This document shows, in pieces, positions 11,347 to 22,234 of a DNA stretch of 64,000 nt; within the stretch, counting starts at the first letter, position 1, and every line of letters begins with the position of its first letter. Origin of the DNA: Ipomoea triloba. Its lineage: Eukaryota > Streptophyta > Magnoliopsida > Solanales > Convolvulaceae. The notes beneath the pieces were generated by a model that was not told the origin of the DNA, searched no databases, and saw nothing but the letters and a program-made list of their open reading frames with translations. The DNA lies in contig NC_044925.1 of assembly GCF_003576645.1 (NCBI RefSeq), positions 9,529,308-9,593,307 on the forward strand. The letters are read 5' to 3'. A program made the position numbers and the translations under genes.

Positions 11347-13404
11347 CTAAGGATCGCGCGCCCCAGAGGTCCCTGCCTGGTCGAAATTGACCATGCCCAG
11401 GGAAAGGCGAATCTGGTCCAGCAGGGTGTCGGCCGCGCCACCTAAGCCAAGCGCGAGACCAGGGAATGGATCATCACCGAGGGCAGCTCCAGTCCCGGAT
11501 GCGCCATGAGAAGCAGCGGGTTCGGTTTGGGGCTCCGGATCCATGAGTTCCAAAGGGAGTCCCCACGCCTCAGGGTCGAAGGACGGGTCTCGGCACCGTA
11601 GTTGCGTGTAGATCTTGTGCTGCATGTCGTACTCACCAATGTCGGCCATGTGCGCAGCCTCCATGGCCACGTATCGCTTCCCCGCCCTAGTGGACTTCAG
11701 CACCCCATAGCTCTCCTCCACGTGCTCCGAGATGTAAGCCCGCACATCCACTGGGAAGGCCGTGGACTCGCGGTAGCGCGTCACAGCCACGGCCGACGCC
11801 TCCTCGGCGACTCTCTGCCCCTCGAGGGCTCTCCTCTCGCGCAAGGCCATCTGCAAACAAGATAATCACGGGACCCGAGGGGGAGGGGGAAGGATCGTGA
11901 AAATACACAGGAATAAGGGCATACCTCCATTAACGAGCGGTAGTCCGGGCGGCCCCGACACGACTCCTTATCGCGGGCCGAGACAAGGCTCCGCATCACA
12001 TCTTCCGCTAGCACATCCCCCTGGAGTAAAGAGACCGAAGGAGGGATGGACACAGGCCAACTTGGAGGGGCGGTGGGCATGGCAAATGTGGAGCCCATCG
12101 GGGCAGCAAAGCCGGGTGCGGAGGCAGCAAAGCCAGGCGCTGGGTTATCCGCCGTGGTGGACGCCGAGCTGTGGCGGCTTCGTGGAACCGGCGCTTGACC
12201 CGGAGGGGAGGACCGAGGCGAAGCACGCGGTACACGTGACCGGCTGGGTTCCCCTCGGCGGGGCCTCTTGCTGTTCTGGCTCCTGTAGGCTGCGAGGACC
12301 GTGCGGGCATTTTCAGCTTCGTCGCTCATCCCTGAAACACGCGAGAACAAGCAAGTTATGAACCAAGCAAAGCATGTATCGAACAAAGCAAGCAAAATAA
12401 AATCATGAGGAAAGAACGAACCACAGTAGTCGGGGTCGGAACCACCGGACGATGACTCCTTGCCCTCAACTATATCGCCCTCGGAACCTCCAGACTCCCT
12501 GGAGGACAACACTAACACTCTGGGGACAAGGGGTTGAGGGGGAGGCGGGAGCGGCGGACCACGCACACAGCCTATACTGTGCAGGGCCTCGGGAGCGACC
12601 AGAGGCTCCGTGCAGACCCCTCGCTGACCGCCGAGGAAAGCACTCAAATAGGTGGAGAGGTAAGGTACGGGGTCGACCTTAGGGGACCTCGAAGGGAAGG
12701 CTAGAACCAGTGGAAATAATAACAAACTTGGGCTTCCAGTACTTGTTGAACCCTTTGATATCCTTGAAAAACCGGGCCTTGAAGCGGGCCGAGATTTCCG
12801 CATAGCCCTTGCCTTGGGCCCCGCCCGAACTATCGCCTACTTGGAAGAGTTGCTGGAACAGACTGAGAGACGGGAGGACGGACATCTGACGACACCTGAC
12901 CAGGAAGGCGGAAAGGATCCTGTGGGAGTTGGGCACTAACTGCCCCAAAGCCACGCGGTGGTGGTTCAGGAACACAATAATGAAGGGATGTAATGGGAAG
13001 GCGAGCCCAATTTGGAGCGAGGTAAGGTGCACCCCGAAGTGGCGAGGGGAGGGGGGCTCCAAGATACTTCGACCGGGGACGGGTAGGACAAGCTCTACTG
13101 TGGGCCCGACAAGAGACCACGCGAGTTCGATCTCATAGTCGGTCAAGGCTTGAGCCATGGTCCCGCCAGGGACGCGGGGGTCAAGCAGTGTGTGGAGGGA
13201 CTCGTCAAAGGGCTCGAGTAGCGGCACCGGCTCTATGACATAGCGAGGAGCGGCGTCCATGAGATTCACGGAAGGCTCGGGGATCCCGTCAAAAGGATAG
13301 GGAAAATTCTCGTAAGTAAGAGCTTCCTCGCTGGAGGAGGGGAGCTCAGAGCGGTCGATGGAATCTAGGAAACTCTCGTACGGGTCATACGAGGAAGAGT
13401 GCAT
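11347..13404 (-). CDS. Antisense gene of Tat gypsy element (gypsy-type transposon domain)
   Basis: Exon 1 from ATG 13404 encodes an acidic N-terminus then a region (LHPFIIVFLNHHRVALGQLVPNS, about residues 135-160) resembling the plant 'putative gypsy type transposon' domain (family knowledge, recognised by eye). A frame change near 12700-12800 leads to a second frame; it may be an intron or a frameshift. Two GT-AG introns are then visible: 12332-12421 (90 bp, stop-free and a multiple of three) and 11851-11924 (74 bp). The last exon (11850-11347) encodes MALRERRALEGQRVAEEASA and ends GTSGARDP. Antisense ORFs at this position are known in Grande/RIRE2-like elements; their role is not established. 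The frame change makes a functional product uncertain. Confidence 0.6.
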
Positions 13405-13790
13405 GCAGGCTAAGCGAGACTCAGATGCTAGGAGGAAACCAGATTTGGAACATGAAAAGAGGGGAAGGACTACTAACCGACTCTAGGGAAGACGCAGAGG
13501 GGTAGACGCACTTGGACGGGGGACACGGGTTACGAATGCCCGGCCTCGACGGCGAGCGCTCGGCCTCGGCGACGGCGGAGCGCGGTGCTCGGCGGTGGTT
13601 CGGCGGCGGCCGGCGGCTGGTGGCGACGGTGGTCACGGCGGTCCAGCGACGATGAAGTGGCGGCCGGTGGTCGGTGGCGGCATTTCGGTGGTGATTCGGG
13701 GTGCTTTGGTCGGTTGGAATGTAGAGAGAGAAGTGGGGAAGTAATGTGGTAATGTAGGAGGAAATAATAATAATGAAGGGGGTAAAAGGG

Positions 13791-13897
13791 TTTATATAGG
13801 GGGAAAAGAGGGGGAATTTTGGCAGGGGAATCTCAATAATTGGAAGGGGAAAAGATAATGAGTGGTGAAAAATGTTGGATGGCATGGGGTATTTATA
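13791..13897 (-). promoter_or_regulatory. TATA boxes upstream of antisense gene
   Basis: Reading the minus strand, TATAAAT occurs at 13897-13891 and TATATAAA at 13798-13791, followed by a pyrimidine-rich tract suited to a plant 5' UTR. Either could drive the antisense gene starting at 13404. Inference from sequence only. Confidence 0.45.
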
Positions 13898-14085
13898 GTT
13901 TGGGAAAGATAAGAACTTTGAAGGGGTTGAACTTCTGGACGGATAAGAACAACTTTGGGATAAAATTTCGGATAACACTCCTAGTACAGTAAGAACTCTA
14001 GTTGGGGCGGACTCTGACCCAACCTAATACGAAGGTTTATAAATGATCCGTGTTTACTCTCTTTCGTTGCCGAAATCTCGCAACT

Positions 14086-14103
14086 CAGAGAGTGGGGGAC
14101 TGA
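14086..14103 (+). other. Polypurine tract of gypsy element
   Basis: AGAGAGTGGGGGAC immediately precedes the 3' LTR start at 14104, the expected plus-strand primer position. Confidence 0.7.
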
Positions 14104-14835
14104 TGATGGAATAATTAGGACCGGGTGCGGAGCACGAACGGGGCAAGAAGGAACCGGAACAAGTACGACCCGGGGGCGGCCACGTGGTGGGCTAGCCACG
14201 CTCGGCCGCGGCCGAGTGTGGCTCGCGGCATGCTCAGCCTGGCTGAGCGTCCGCGGAACGCTCAGCGTAGNCTGAGCGTCCGCGGAACGCTCAGCGTAGC
14301 TCGCAGCACGCTCGGCCCAGCTGAGCGTCCGCGGCACGCTCAGCCCGGCTGAGCGTCCGCAACGCGCTCAGCCAGGCTGAGCGTGACCCGCGGCACGCTC
14401 AGCCCGGTTGAGCGCCCACAGGCTGAGCGTGTTCCGCAACATGCTCAGCCCGGCTGAGCGCTGTCCGCGGCACGCTCGGCCCGGCCGAGCGTGACACGCT
14501 CAGCCCGGCTGAGCGTCCGGCCTCGGCGGTCCGCGCGTTGCCCGGGTCTCGCGGCGGCGGTTACGGCCCGGGCGTTGGGCGTGCTTACCTGCGTCTTTTC
14601 CGGATCAGTTACACCTAGGGCTGATATAAAAGCCCGTTGGTTGTCTTGTCAGGACATCTTCACCTTACTTTTATCACTCTTGTCCTATTATTATATTGGC
14701 AACCTTTGTAATAGCGTTATACAATTCAATATATATTTTACCCCCGCGGTATACTTATGATCCATTAGCTTGTCATACCCCTATTATTTAATCGGGTTTT
14801 GTAATTCGAACCACCCGGGTTATTAAAATCCATCA
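14104..14835 (+). repeat. 3' LTR of gypsy element
   Basis: 732 bp, same ends as the 5' LTR, TATAAAA at 14625-14631. Outside the palindrome array the two LTRs are nearly identical. A single N at 14271 sits in the array between two copies of the same 28 bp. Confidence 0.9.
14189..14518 (+). repeat. Expanded palindromic minisatellite in 3' LTR
   Basis: About eleven units, seven well formed, of CTCAGCC-N-GGCTGAG. One unit is CTCGGCC-C-GGCCGAG (14475-14489), where an A to G change in one arm is matched by T to C in the other; the first stem, CTCGGCC/GGCCGAG at 14201-14216, is similar. Copy number differs from the 5' LTR (five). Confidence 0.8.
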
Positions 14836-15003
14836 TTTTTAATTTTCTTTCGGTTGTTTTCCATTTTTTGCCGGAAAAAATGGTGTTTTTCCAGCAAAGA
14901 CAGAGTGAAAGTTTCTGGGTCGTGGGATTTGGCAGGAAGAAGCTACTGACCAGTGAATGAGCTAAGCAAAATGAGAATTAGGGATGTGTATAGTATGATT
15001 AGG

Positions 15004-15244
15004 CTATTTAATTTGTTTATTTTAATTTTTTTTATTTAAGCTTATGTGGCAATCCAAATAATCAAAACATAGCTTACTTGGCGAGCCACGGAGGCGGTTA
15101 CTGGTTCTTACCGGATAGATAACCGGTTAATGGGCTCAGAAGACTCAAAATCGTAAGTTCATGTGTTCAATTGCACTTTTTAAAAGTTCATGGGCCTAAT
15201 TGACTTTTCGGGAAATGTTCAGGGGCCTATTTGTACCTTTTCCC
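15004..15244 (-). repeat. Right TIR of Mutator-like element
   Basis: Reverse-complement match to 6344-6584 over its whole length, ending TTTTCCC before the duplicated TAATCTATT target site. Confidence 0.8.
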
Positions 15245-15303
15245 TAATCTATTTGAAAAATTTAAAAATTAGTTTAGATTTCTAGTTTTAATTTTAACAA
15301 AAG

Positions 15304-15539
15304 TGTTACAATTCATTGTCATTATGGACATTATTATTGTAACGTATGTAACAGTTATGTAATCATTGTATCCATTTAATAACTTTTGTATATATATGTA
15401 TGTGTATCCTTTGGTTGGAGTAGCAATGAATAAGATCACAACTTTGCTTTTCTTGCTTTATCTCTTTACTTCTCTTTTCTTCTCTACAACTATTCTGTAA
15501 TCTATAATATACAAGCTAATAGGCTTTCCTATTACAACA
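15304..15539 (+). repeat. 5' LTR (copia-like, 236 bp)
   Basis: Matches 19577-19812 with five mismatches. A short TATATATATG tract occurs in the middle. Confidence 0.9.
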
Positions 15540-16019
15540 CATTATCAGCACGCTCTTTTGGTAAAGAGGTATGAGGTCCTTTCTCCAAAGTCATTCTAGT
15601 CTGTTTTTCAGATTCAGCAGGCGGATTAATATCATGGAAGGTTTTATCTTCTTCATTCCGCATTTGCATATATTCTGACCGAAATTTGTTTCAGACCTCC
15701 TTTGTTGGTAAAATTCATTTGTTTGGATTGATCTGCTTTAGAATCTGACATGGATGACTAAAAAATGATAGTTTTTGGCTTTTGTATGAAAATGCTTGCA
15801 AATGCATCCCTTATCTGTTGACTCTTGACGCATTTTGTGGCTTAAATTATTTTGCATTTTCATGGTGGATTTTGTTGGAATAACATTATGACAATGCATC
15901 AATCTAAATATGTTTATTTTGAAAATTTGTTTCGAAAATTATCGTAAATTTATATACATACTAATTACATGTTTTTGAAACATTTTGAATATATATATAT
16001 ATATATACTTGCCTGGATT

Positions 16020-16400
16020 TGGTTGGTGTAATTCGTTTTCGGCCTGGTCGGGGTTGCAACCATTGTTGGCGGCTAAACATAAAACATCGCCCCTACCCCT
16101 GGTGGCACTGATAGCCATCTCAATCGACAACCTTGGCTAGAGCATGTTTGGAGTGTTTTCAACGCTCTTGGGTGAGGTTGTTACTACCGATCACTGCGCT
16201 CCGGCAAAGAGAGACGAAGGCATTGGCAGTCCGGCGCAGGGAGGCAATGGCGGTGGTGTTTTGTACGGTGTTGTGTTTTGGAAGCCAAGGTGCCTTTGGG
16301 GGCCACGCCATCACCATAATCTTGCTTTGTGCCTGTAGAACATAGGCAGCCATCCTCCCCGCCACCAGGCAGTATAGGCCAGAACGAAGGATGCGTTACT
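16020..16400 (+). other. GC-richer insert in copia-like interior
   Basis: A stretch of markedly higher GC than the surrounding AT-rich interior, with overlapping short frames on both strands (16133-16345 plus, 16159-16365 minus). It could be captured host sequence; no domain is recognised. Confidence 0.3.
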
Positions 16401-19139
16401 TGGGAAAATAAAGCAACACCGTTTTCCAGTTACACAATGTATTTACAGCCTTTCAATTTGACCAGGTAACTGCATCTTATTTTTCTAGACAATTTATTAT
16501 TTTGGTAATCACATATATGATTAATATAATATTAATAATCATTATTAAGATTACCCTTTAATAATTTTTTTATTATGGTAAATTGGTCATTATGTGATGG
16601 TGATTGGCATTGAGTTTCTTTTTTTGGACTTAAGAAATCATTTTACTTTTTACCATATTTTATTAGTGATTTAATTATTAATTTTGTTACGATTATTATT
16701 AGTAATCAATTGATTTATTGACCAGAATACCTATTTTGTTAATCATTTATAATGGTAATTGTCATGTTTTTGGACTATTTTTATGGTAATTGAGATTAGC
16801 ATTCTTTTAATATTGAACCTGATTATTAGAATTGAAATTACCATTATCATTATATATTTTTCCAAATCATGTTTATGGATGAAAGATTGCAATACCTAAG
16901 TTTTCTTTTTGGCATTTAATTGTCAAATATTAAGAGTATTTATACATACAATCGTTTTATACTTACAACCTTTTAAATCACAATTATCATTTTATTATTA
17001 ATGGTAATTATGATTTTTATATAGAGATGGTTATTATCTTGTTTAATTGAAATGCTCTATTATCTTTTCAAATTACCATATGTTATTATATGTGTATTTT
17101 GAGGCCGTTTGCATCTTATTGATTGCTGGAAGATGTATTTGAATAATGAAAAGGTTCATTCTGAATTGATTTAAATTGATAATTCAATCTAATGTCAGTG
17201 CGTCTATAATGTTTTAGAGTTTTTTTAGGAACTCTAAAATTAACAATTGATACAATTTGTTTAATTGAATTATTTATCCCAATACAATATATGATATTTT
17301 TTGCTAGCCCTGTCAAATTGAAATTTGTGAAAAGGTGATTTTGGCTAATTACCAACATCATATACAGACCAGCGATGGTCATATAATTGTCAGACAAACG
17401 TCATGAAGATGCCAGATAAGTGTTTTTCTCACAGAAGATATTTTATAATTATCTTATATTGACAAAATTGTGTGCATTTATATATCACCATGTGATATTT
17501 TAATTGTCTAAAAGAATATATGACGTATATTCAAATTGATACGCAATATTTAGAAAGCATGATTGATAGATGCAAATAGTAATACAATCACTCCATACGA
17601 TTGTATGTTGAGTACCCTAATTATCATCATGAAACAATTACTTGACATAGACACTAAAATATCTTATTTTTAACTAGAACTCTAAAATCTTAATAGAGTT
17701 TTGCCGGAAGGCAAATTAAGTCATTATGGAGGAAAATTATCTATTTTGGGGACCTCCAAAAATTTAGAAACCACTACATATCACAAATACATAGTACATG
17801 GTTCAAAATCATGCATTTCCCTATTTGCGTTAAGTTTTTTTTTTTTTTAAATATCAGTATGCAGTTCTTTCTTTTTTTTTTAGAGCCATCAAATAATTAG
17901 AGTCTATCATAAGGATGACTAGAAACGCTAACTGCATACTCTATTATAAGATCGTTTCTCGGCATTAGAGGGAGATTTGACCAAACTTTTTATAGAATGC
18001 CGAGAAAATTTCATTAAAATGAAAAGAGATCTTCAAACCCATGTACTAGTTTTATTGAACCAGAAGATTCACAAATTGAACAAAAATCTGCTAGAAATAT
18101 CAAAGAATGATTAAGTCCATAGAAATATTATTAAAATCTCCAAATAGGACTAAACTTTCCTACCGATTTTCTTTATGCCGGAAGCATTAGAAATTTATTG
18201 GTTTCAGAAATTGTAAAAACTAGATCTAGTGTAGAAATTTCGTCACTCCTAGAACATAAAATTTTATCCTGAAGATATTCGTCTAGAAAACGAAAATCCC
18301 CAGTAAATTTGTAGGTGCACCAAATAAATAAAATACTGGGGAAGCGGAACAACCAAATTCAAAATACTATTGAGAAATGCCATCTATTTGGTTGATAAAA
18401 ATGCCATGTGTATAAAAATATTTACAAAATAGTTACAGTTGTCGACAACACATTTTGCCCCTATTGCTCATAAATACTTAAAATCTGGATCCAGAAATTA
18501 AAACAGTAGTTTAACGCCCGAAGCGTGCTAACTGTTTTTGAAAAGAGCAATTAAGGCATACAAATCAAAACTCGCTAAAGAAAATATACACCAGAAAGTG
18601 TTATAATGTAAAGCGAGTTGAGGGTTTTTATGCAAAAACCCAATATGGTCATGGCATTATATTCCGCTATTTAGGGGAACTAGCAGAAAATAAATAAGAT
18701 ATGTAGTCAATATCTCAAAAGGTGATAAAATCACAAAATGAGTACATCACTAAACTATGATCTTTTCTACAAAGTCAAACTGACTGAAAAGGATTTTCTC
18801 CCCAAGAAGAAATGATAAAAATATATGAATTGCTCCGTTGAAAAATCTGTGTATTCATTGAAATCCCTACCTACAAAAATAATTAAGATCGATATGCGTA
18901 GGTTAATTTCAGGAGGAGCAACAAAAATAATTAATTTCATCAGTCCATATGATCATTAAGAATATGATCAAATTCTAAAGACAATCCTAAAGATTGTGTC
19001 ATATCTCTTCTCTACAACCTATTGAAACTTTAAAATCATATAGAATTTGAATGTTATTATCTTTAGGGAGAGATGGAAAGTAAATTTACTTTAGACAATC
19101 CTGAAGATTGGGTCTTAAGAGGAATATCAGTTGTTCTCT

Positions 19140-19562
19140 TTTGCACTATATGAATATATACATATACCATGCACTCTTTTCCTCACTAGACTTTTTCCCA
19201 TAGGGTTTTTCTAGTGTGGTTTTTAACGAGGTATGAGTATGACATAGTAACATTTATAAGGGGAGACATTGCAAATAAATACCTAAATGGTCCAACCCCT
19301 AAATCCTGAAGATTATGCCTTGAAGGCTTATGGTTGTACTCTTTTTCCCTTAACTTTTCCCTTAACTAAGTTTTTCTCATATGGTTGTCAATATCATGTA
19401 CTCTTTTCTTCAACTAGTTTTTCCCACGTGGTTTTTCTAGTGAAGTTTTTAACGAGGCATGAATGTATTTTATATTGTACCTTGCGCTCTTTTCTTGTAT
19501 AGATTTTTTCCCACAGGTTTTTCCTAGCAAGTTTTTAACGAGACACGATTGTGATCAAATAA
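19140..19562 (+). repeat. Degenerate tandem repeats before 3' LTR
   Basis: Four or so imperfect copies of a roughly 95-110 bp unit with the order CTCTTTTC, TTTTTCCCA, GGTTTTTCTAG, TTTTTAACGAGG. The same repeats occur inverted at 26640-27310 in the related element, so they are a family trait of the 3' untranslated region. Confidence 0.75.
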
Positions 19563-19576
19563 TGTCCAAGGGGGAG

Positions 19577-19812
19577 TGTTACAATTCATTGTCGTTATGG
19601 ACATTATTATTGTAACGTATGTAATGGTTATGTAATCATTGTATCCATTTAATAACTTTTGTATATATATGTATGTGTATCCTTTGGTTGGAGTAGCAAT
19701 GAATAAGATCACAACTTTGCTTTTCTTGCTTTATCTCTTTACTTCTCTTTTCTTCTCTACAACTATTATGTAATCTATAGTATACAAGCTAATAGGCTTT
19801 CCTATTACAACA
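19577..19812 (+). repeat. 3' LTR (copia-like, 236 bp)
   Basis: Partner of 15304-15539; flanked on the right by the AAAAG target duplication. Confidence 0.9.
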
Positions 19813-19817
19813 AAAAG

Positions 19818-21290
19818 TTAATAATCAAAATGCTCGCTTGACTATAGTGAAATTATCAATTTGGTACTACCTATTATTCTTGTGTAATTAAGTCCCCAAT
19901 CAGAAAACCCTACTCAATTTAGTCCACTATTAAAATTCATCTATGATCTTTTAAATTTAAAGACAGAAAGGTAATTTCATTTCTCTTATTTATTAAAGCT
20001 TTTCTTCCTCCTCGTCTTTCCGCTCCTTTACTTAAAGCTCCTTGGACTCCTTCGCAAAGAACCATCTGCAAGAGAATATTTGCAAGGTGGTGGCGTTCAA
20101 TCCTTCCATGCATGAATGATAAACCACAACGATTCGCATCAAACACCAAGGGCTTACACACATTAATTAATTAACATACACAAGCATAATGAACAATTGA
20201 AACGCATATGGGATCAAACAACGTGAAACAAAGAAATCAAGAACAATAAACAAACACTTACAGGTAGCAAAAGCACAAAAGAAAAAGAAGAAGAAGAAGA
20301 CTCCTGTCTCAAAAAGACTGAATTTTTGTGTAGCTCCAGCATTCGCTCCCAAGAGAACAAGATACCCATACACTATTTTCCTTTCTCTGTTAAACCTGAG
20401 TGCTGATTGGTTGTCTCTAAGTCACGGAAATTGCAGAAAATTAGAAACTCCACTCCATCAATTACATTTTGTAGCACTACTACACCAAATTTATTGTTTT
20501 TTTAATAGATTGCATGCTATATGATAAAGTAGCATACCCATTACTTGTCACTGTGCAATTTTTTTATGTATGTAAGTATGCTTTGTTTTGCGTCTGGAAG
20601 TAGGCATTCAAATAGTATGAAATATTTTCAGCGTCGAAAAGGGAGTGGCACGACAGTCCATAACTTGTCGTTGTGCAATCCGCACGATCGCAGACATACT
20701 TTGGTAAACTGCTTTTCTTTAGTGTTCTTGCATAGTCCATTTCTAGCACATTTTGATCTGTATCTGTCAGTGATCCTTCCATTTGCTCAAATGATTCCAA
20801 AGTACGCATTGTAGGCCATTCTCGAATGCCTTGATGTGATCCTTGAGAGACCGCTTGTGCTTGAAGTCGTAGCCGCGGCTGCAATACCAATAGTTGCCAA
20901 TAGCCAGGAATAAGACCACGACAACATACTAAACCTTCAATTTGATGGAACTACGCAAGACGTGTGCTATCAAAGGGGGAAAGGTGTATGCTGATCAAAG
21001 AAAAGAAAGCTGATACTTCATTCTAAGTTCCACTACATTCATGGTGCCTAGAGGATCATTTTGGAAATTTTTACATAATCAAAGGACCATCTTAGGTAAG
21101 AAAAGTGTGCAATTACATCATTGCCTTCAAAATACACGAACAGTTCACGGTAATAATAACAAAGGACCAAATTGGTTAACATTTTCAAAGTTGAGGACTT
21201 ATTTAGACAAAAAAAAAAAAAAAAAAAGTCAATGACCAAATTGGTAATTTCACTATATTTAAGGGATCGGTAATTAACTCTTTTAATAAT
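19818..21290. mobile_element. Possible TIR element
   Basis: Sequence at 19841-19866 (CTATAGTGAAATTATCAATT and onward) is repeated inverted at about 21229-21256 with two or three differences, and short GTTAAT stretches lie outside both. The interior (20000-21000) has mixed composition with short frames, such as 108 codons on the minus strand at 20564-20890, that I do not recognise. No clear target duplication. Confidence 0.35.
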
Positions 21291-21344
21291 GTGGATATTG
21301 CTTAACTTATATTACCATGATATTAAAGGCTATATAATAATAAT

Positions 21345-21812
21345 ATAAGGAATAAGAGTTAAATAGACAATTGAACTACACGTGAAACTATAATTGGGTC
21401 CCTAAACAATGCAAAATCATACAATAATAAAAAATGACATTTTTACCTATTGACATGGCGGTTATTGAATTAAAAAAATTACGGAGTATTTTTTAAAAAA
21501 TTATTTTAATAATTTTAAATTTATAAAAAAAAAAAAACCCACCCCCTCCCTTGGCCTTCGTCCCCAACGGCTTGGAGATGAAGGGCGAGGAAGGGGGTGT
21601 GGTTTTATTTTTTAAAAAATAATTTAATATAAAATTATTAAAATTAAATTAAAAAATTTATTCATTAACCATCACAATAAGTAAACAAGTCACTTTTGAT
21701 TCAATTGCATGATTTTGCATTGTTCAAAGATCCAATTGTAATTTCTTTTTTACTTTGATGGTCCAATTGTAATATGTGTTTAGTTCAATAACATATTTGA
21801 CTCTTATGCCTA
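21345..21812. mobile_element. Small TIR element (Mutator-like MITE)
   Basis: Ends match as inverted repeats of well over 100 bp with gaps: left AATAAGAGTTAAATAG.., CAATGCAAAATCAT; right ATGATTTTGCATTG.., TTTGACTCTTATGCC. The centre is a GC-rich patch (21535-21605) as in the element at 5233-5797. Non-coding. Flanks give only a weak target duplication. Confidence 0.6.
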
Positions 21813-22153
21813 AATAATTTAGTTATATGTAAGTAAATAAAGATTAGAATGTGATAGGAATGTAGCAATAATAATAAATATATAATCAAGCATGTGATAA
21901 AGATTGGAAAATAGAAAAAAAAAATCTCTAGTTTCCTAGAAATCTAAAAAAAGTAATTTTAGTTTTCAAAATGGAAAACTCTACAAATAATATTCTATTT
22001 TCTATTCTCAAGTTTTCAAAAAAAAAAAAAAAGGAAAAATTGTTTGTTAGTAAACATGCATCTCTTGCAAACATGATATCTGCAAAATTCAAGCTATGAT
22101 TATAATCTGATAGGCGATAGCATCATACAACACTGTTTTCCAACCACACAAGC
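21813..22153. other. AT-rich spacer 3' of the GST gene
   Basis: No gene or element boundary recognised. It contains a run of fourteen or so A bases near 22020 and will include the transcript end of the gene on the minus strand. Confidence 0.6.
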
Positions 22154-22159
22154 GGGAAA
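22154..22159 (-). terminator. Poly(A) signal AATAAA
   Basis: Minus-strand AATAAA about 75 bp downstream of the stop codon of the GST-like gene (stop at 22237-22235), a plausible plant polyadenylation signal. Confidence 0.6.
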
Positions 22160-22234
22160 TCCTTTATTACAACAGGTAGAAAAAAGTAGAGAAATATGAA
22201 CAACATAATAGAACAAGACTTACATGCTTTCCTA

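Larger units (their letters stand above)
7181..14835 (+). mobile_element. Tat-type Ty3/gypsy retrotransposon, rearranged
   Basis: Two LTRs (7181-7764 and 14104-14835) both begin TGATGGAATAATTAGG and end AATCCATCA. A probable primer-binding segment follows the first and a polypurine tract precedes the second. Flanks are ATTTT and TTTTT. Integrase reads on the plus strand, gag on the minus strand, and protease, reverse transcriptase and most of RNase H are missing. An antisense gene lies between integrase and the 3' LTR, a layout known from Tat-lineage elements such as Grande and RIRE2. Inserted inside the Mutator-like element 6344-15244. It cannot be autonomous. Confidence 0.9.
6344..15244. 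mobile_element. Mutator-like TIR element, invaded by gypsy element
   Basis: Terminal inverted repeats of about 241 bp lie at 6344-6584 and 15004-15244 (ends GGGAAAA and TTTTCCC) with roughly 90 per cent identity by eye. They are flanked by a 9 bp direct repeat, TAATCTAGT at 6335-6343 and TAATCTATT at 15245-15253, differing at one base. Long TIRs with 9 bp target duplications are typical of Mutator-like elements. No transposase frame is seen, so this copy is non-autonomous. The gypsy element at 7181-14835 sits inside it. Internal sequence just left of the gypsy (7009-7180) is repeated in the same orientation just right of it (about 14850-15021), which simple insertion does not explain. Confidence 0.8.
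15304..19812 (+). mobile_element. LTR retrotransposon, copia-like, no coding capacity
   Basis: 236 bp LTRs at 15304-15539 and 19577-19812 start TGTTACAATTCATTG and end CTATTACAACA. They differ at five positions by my count. Flanks are a perfect AAAAG duplication (15299-15303, 19813-19817). TTATCAGCACGC just inside the 5' LTR resembles the primer-binding region used by some plant copia elements, and AAGGGGGAG precedes the 3' LTR. The 4.0 kb interior has no long frame and no recognisable pol domain, so this is probably a non-autonomous element moved in trans. About 18290-18450 matches the element at 26340-32871 in reverse orientation. Confidence 0.85.

Noticed and set aside
20564..20890. 108-codon minus-strand frame as a gene
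   Set aside because: No recognisable motif, no convincing splice context and mixed composition inside a probable TIR element.
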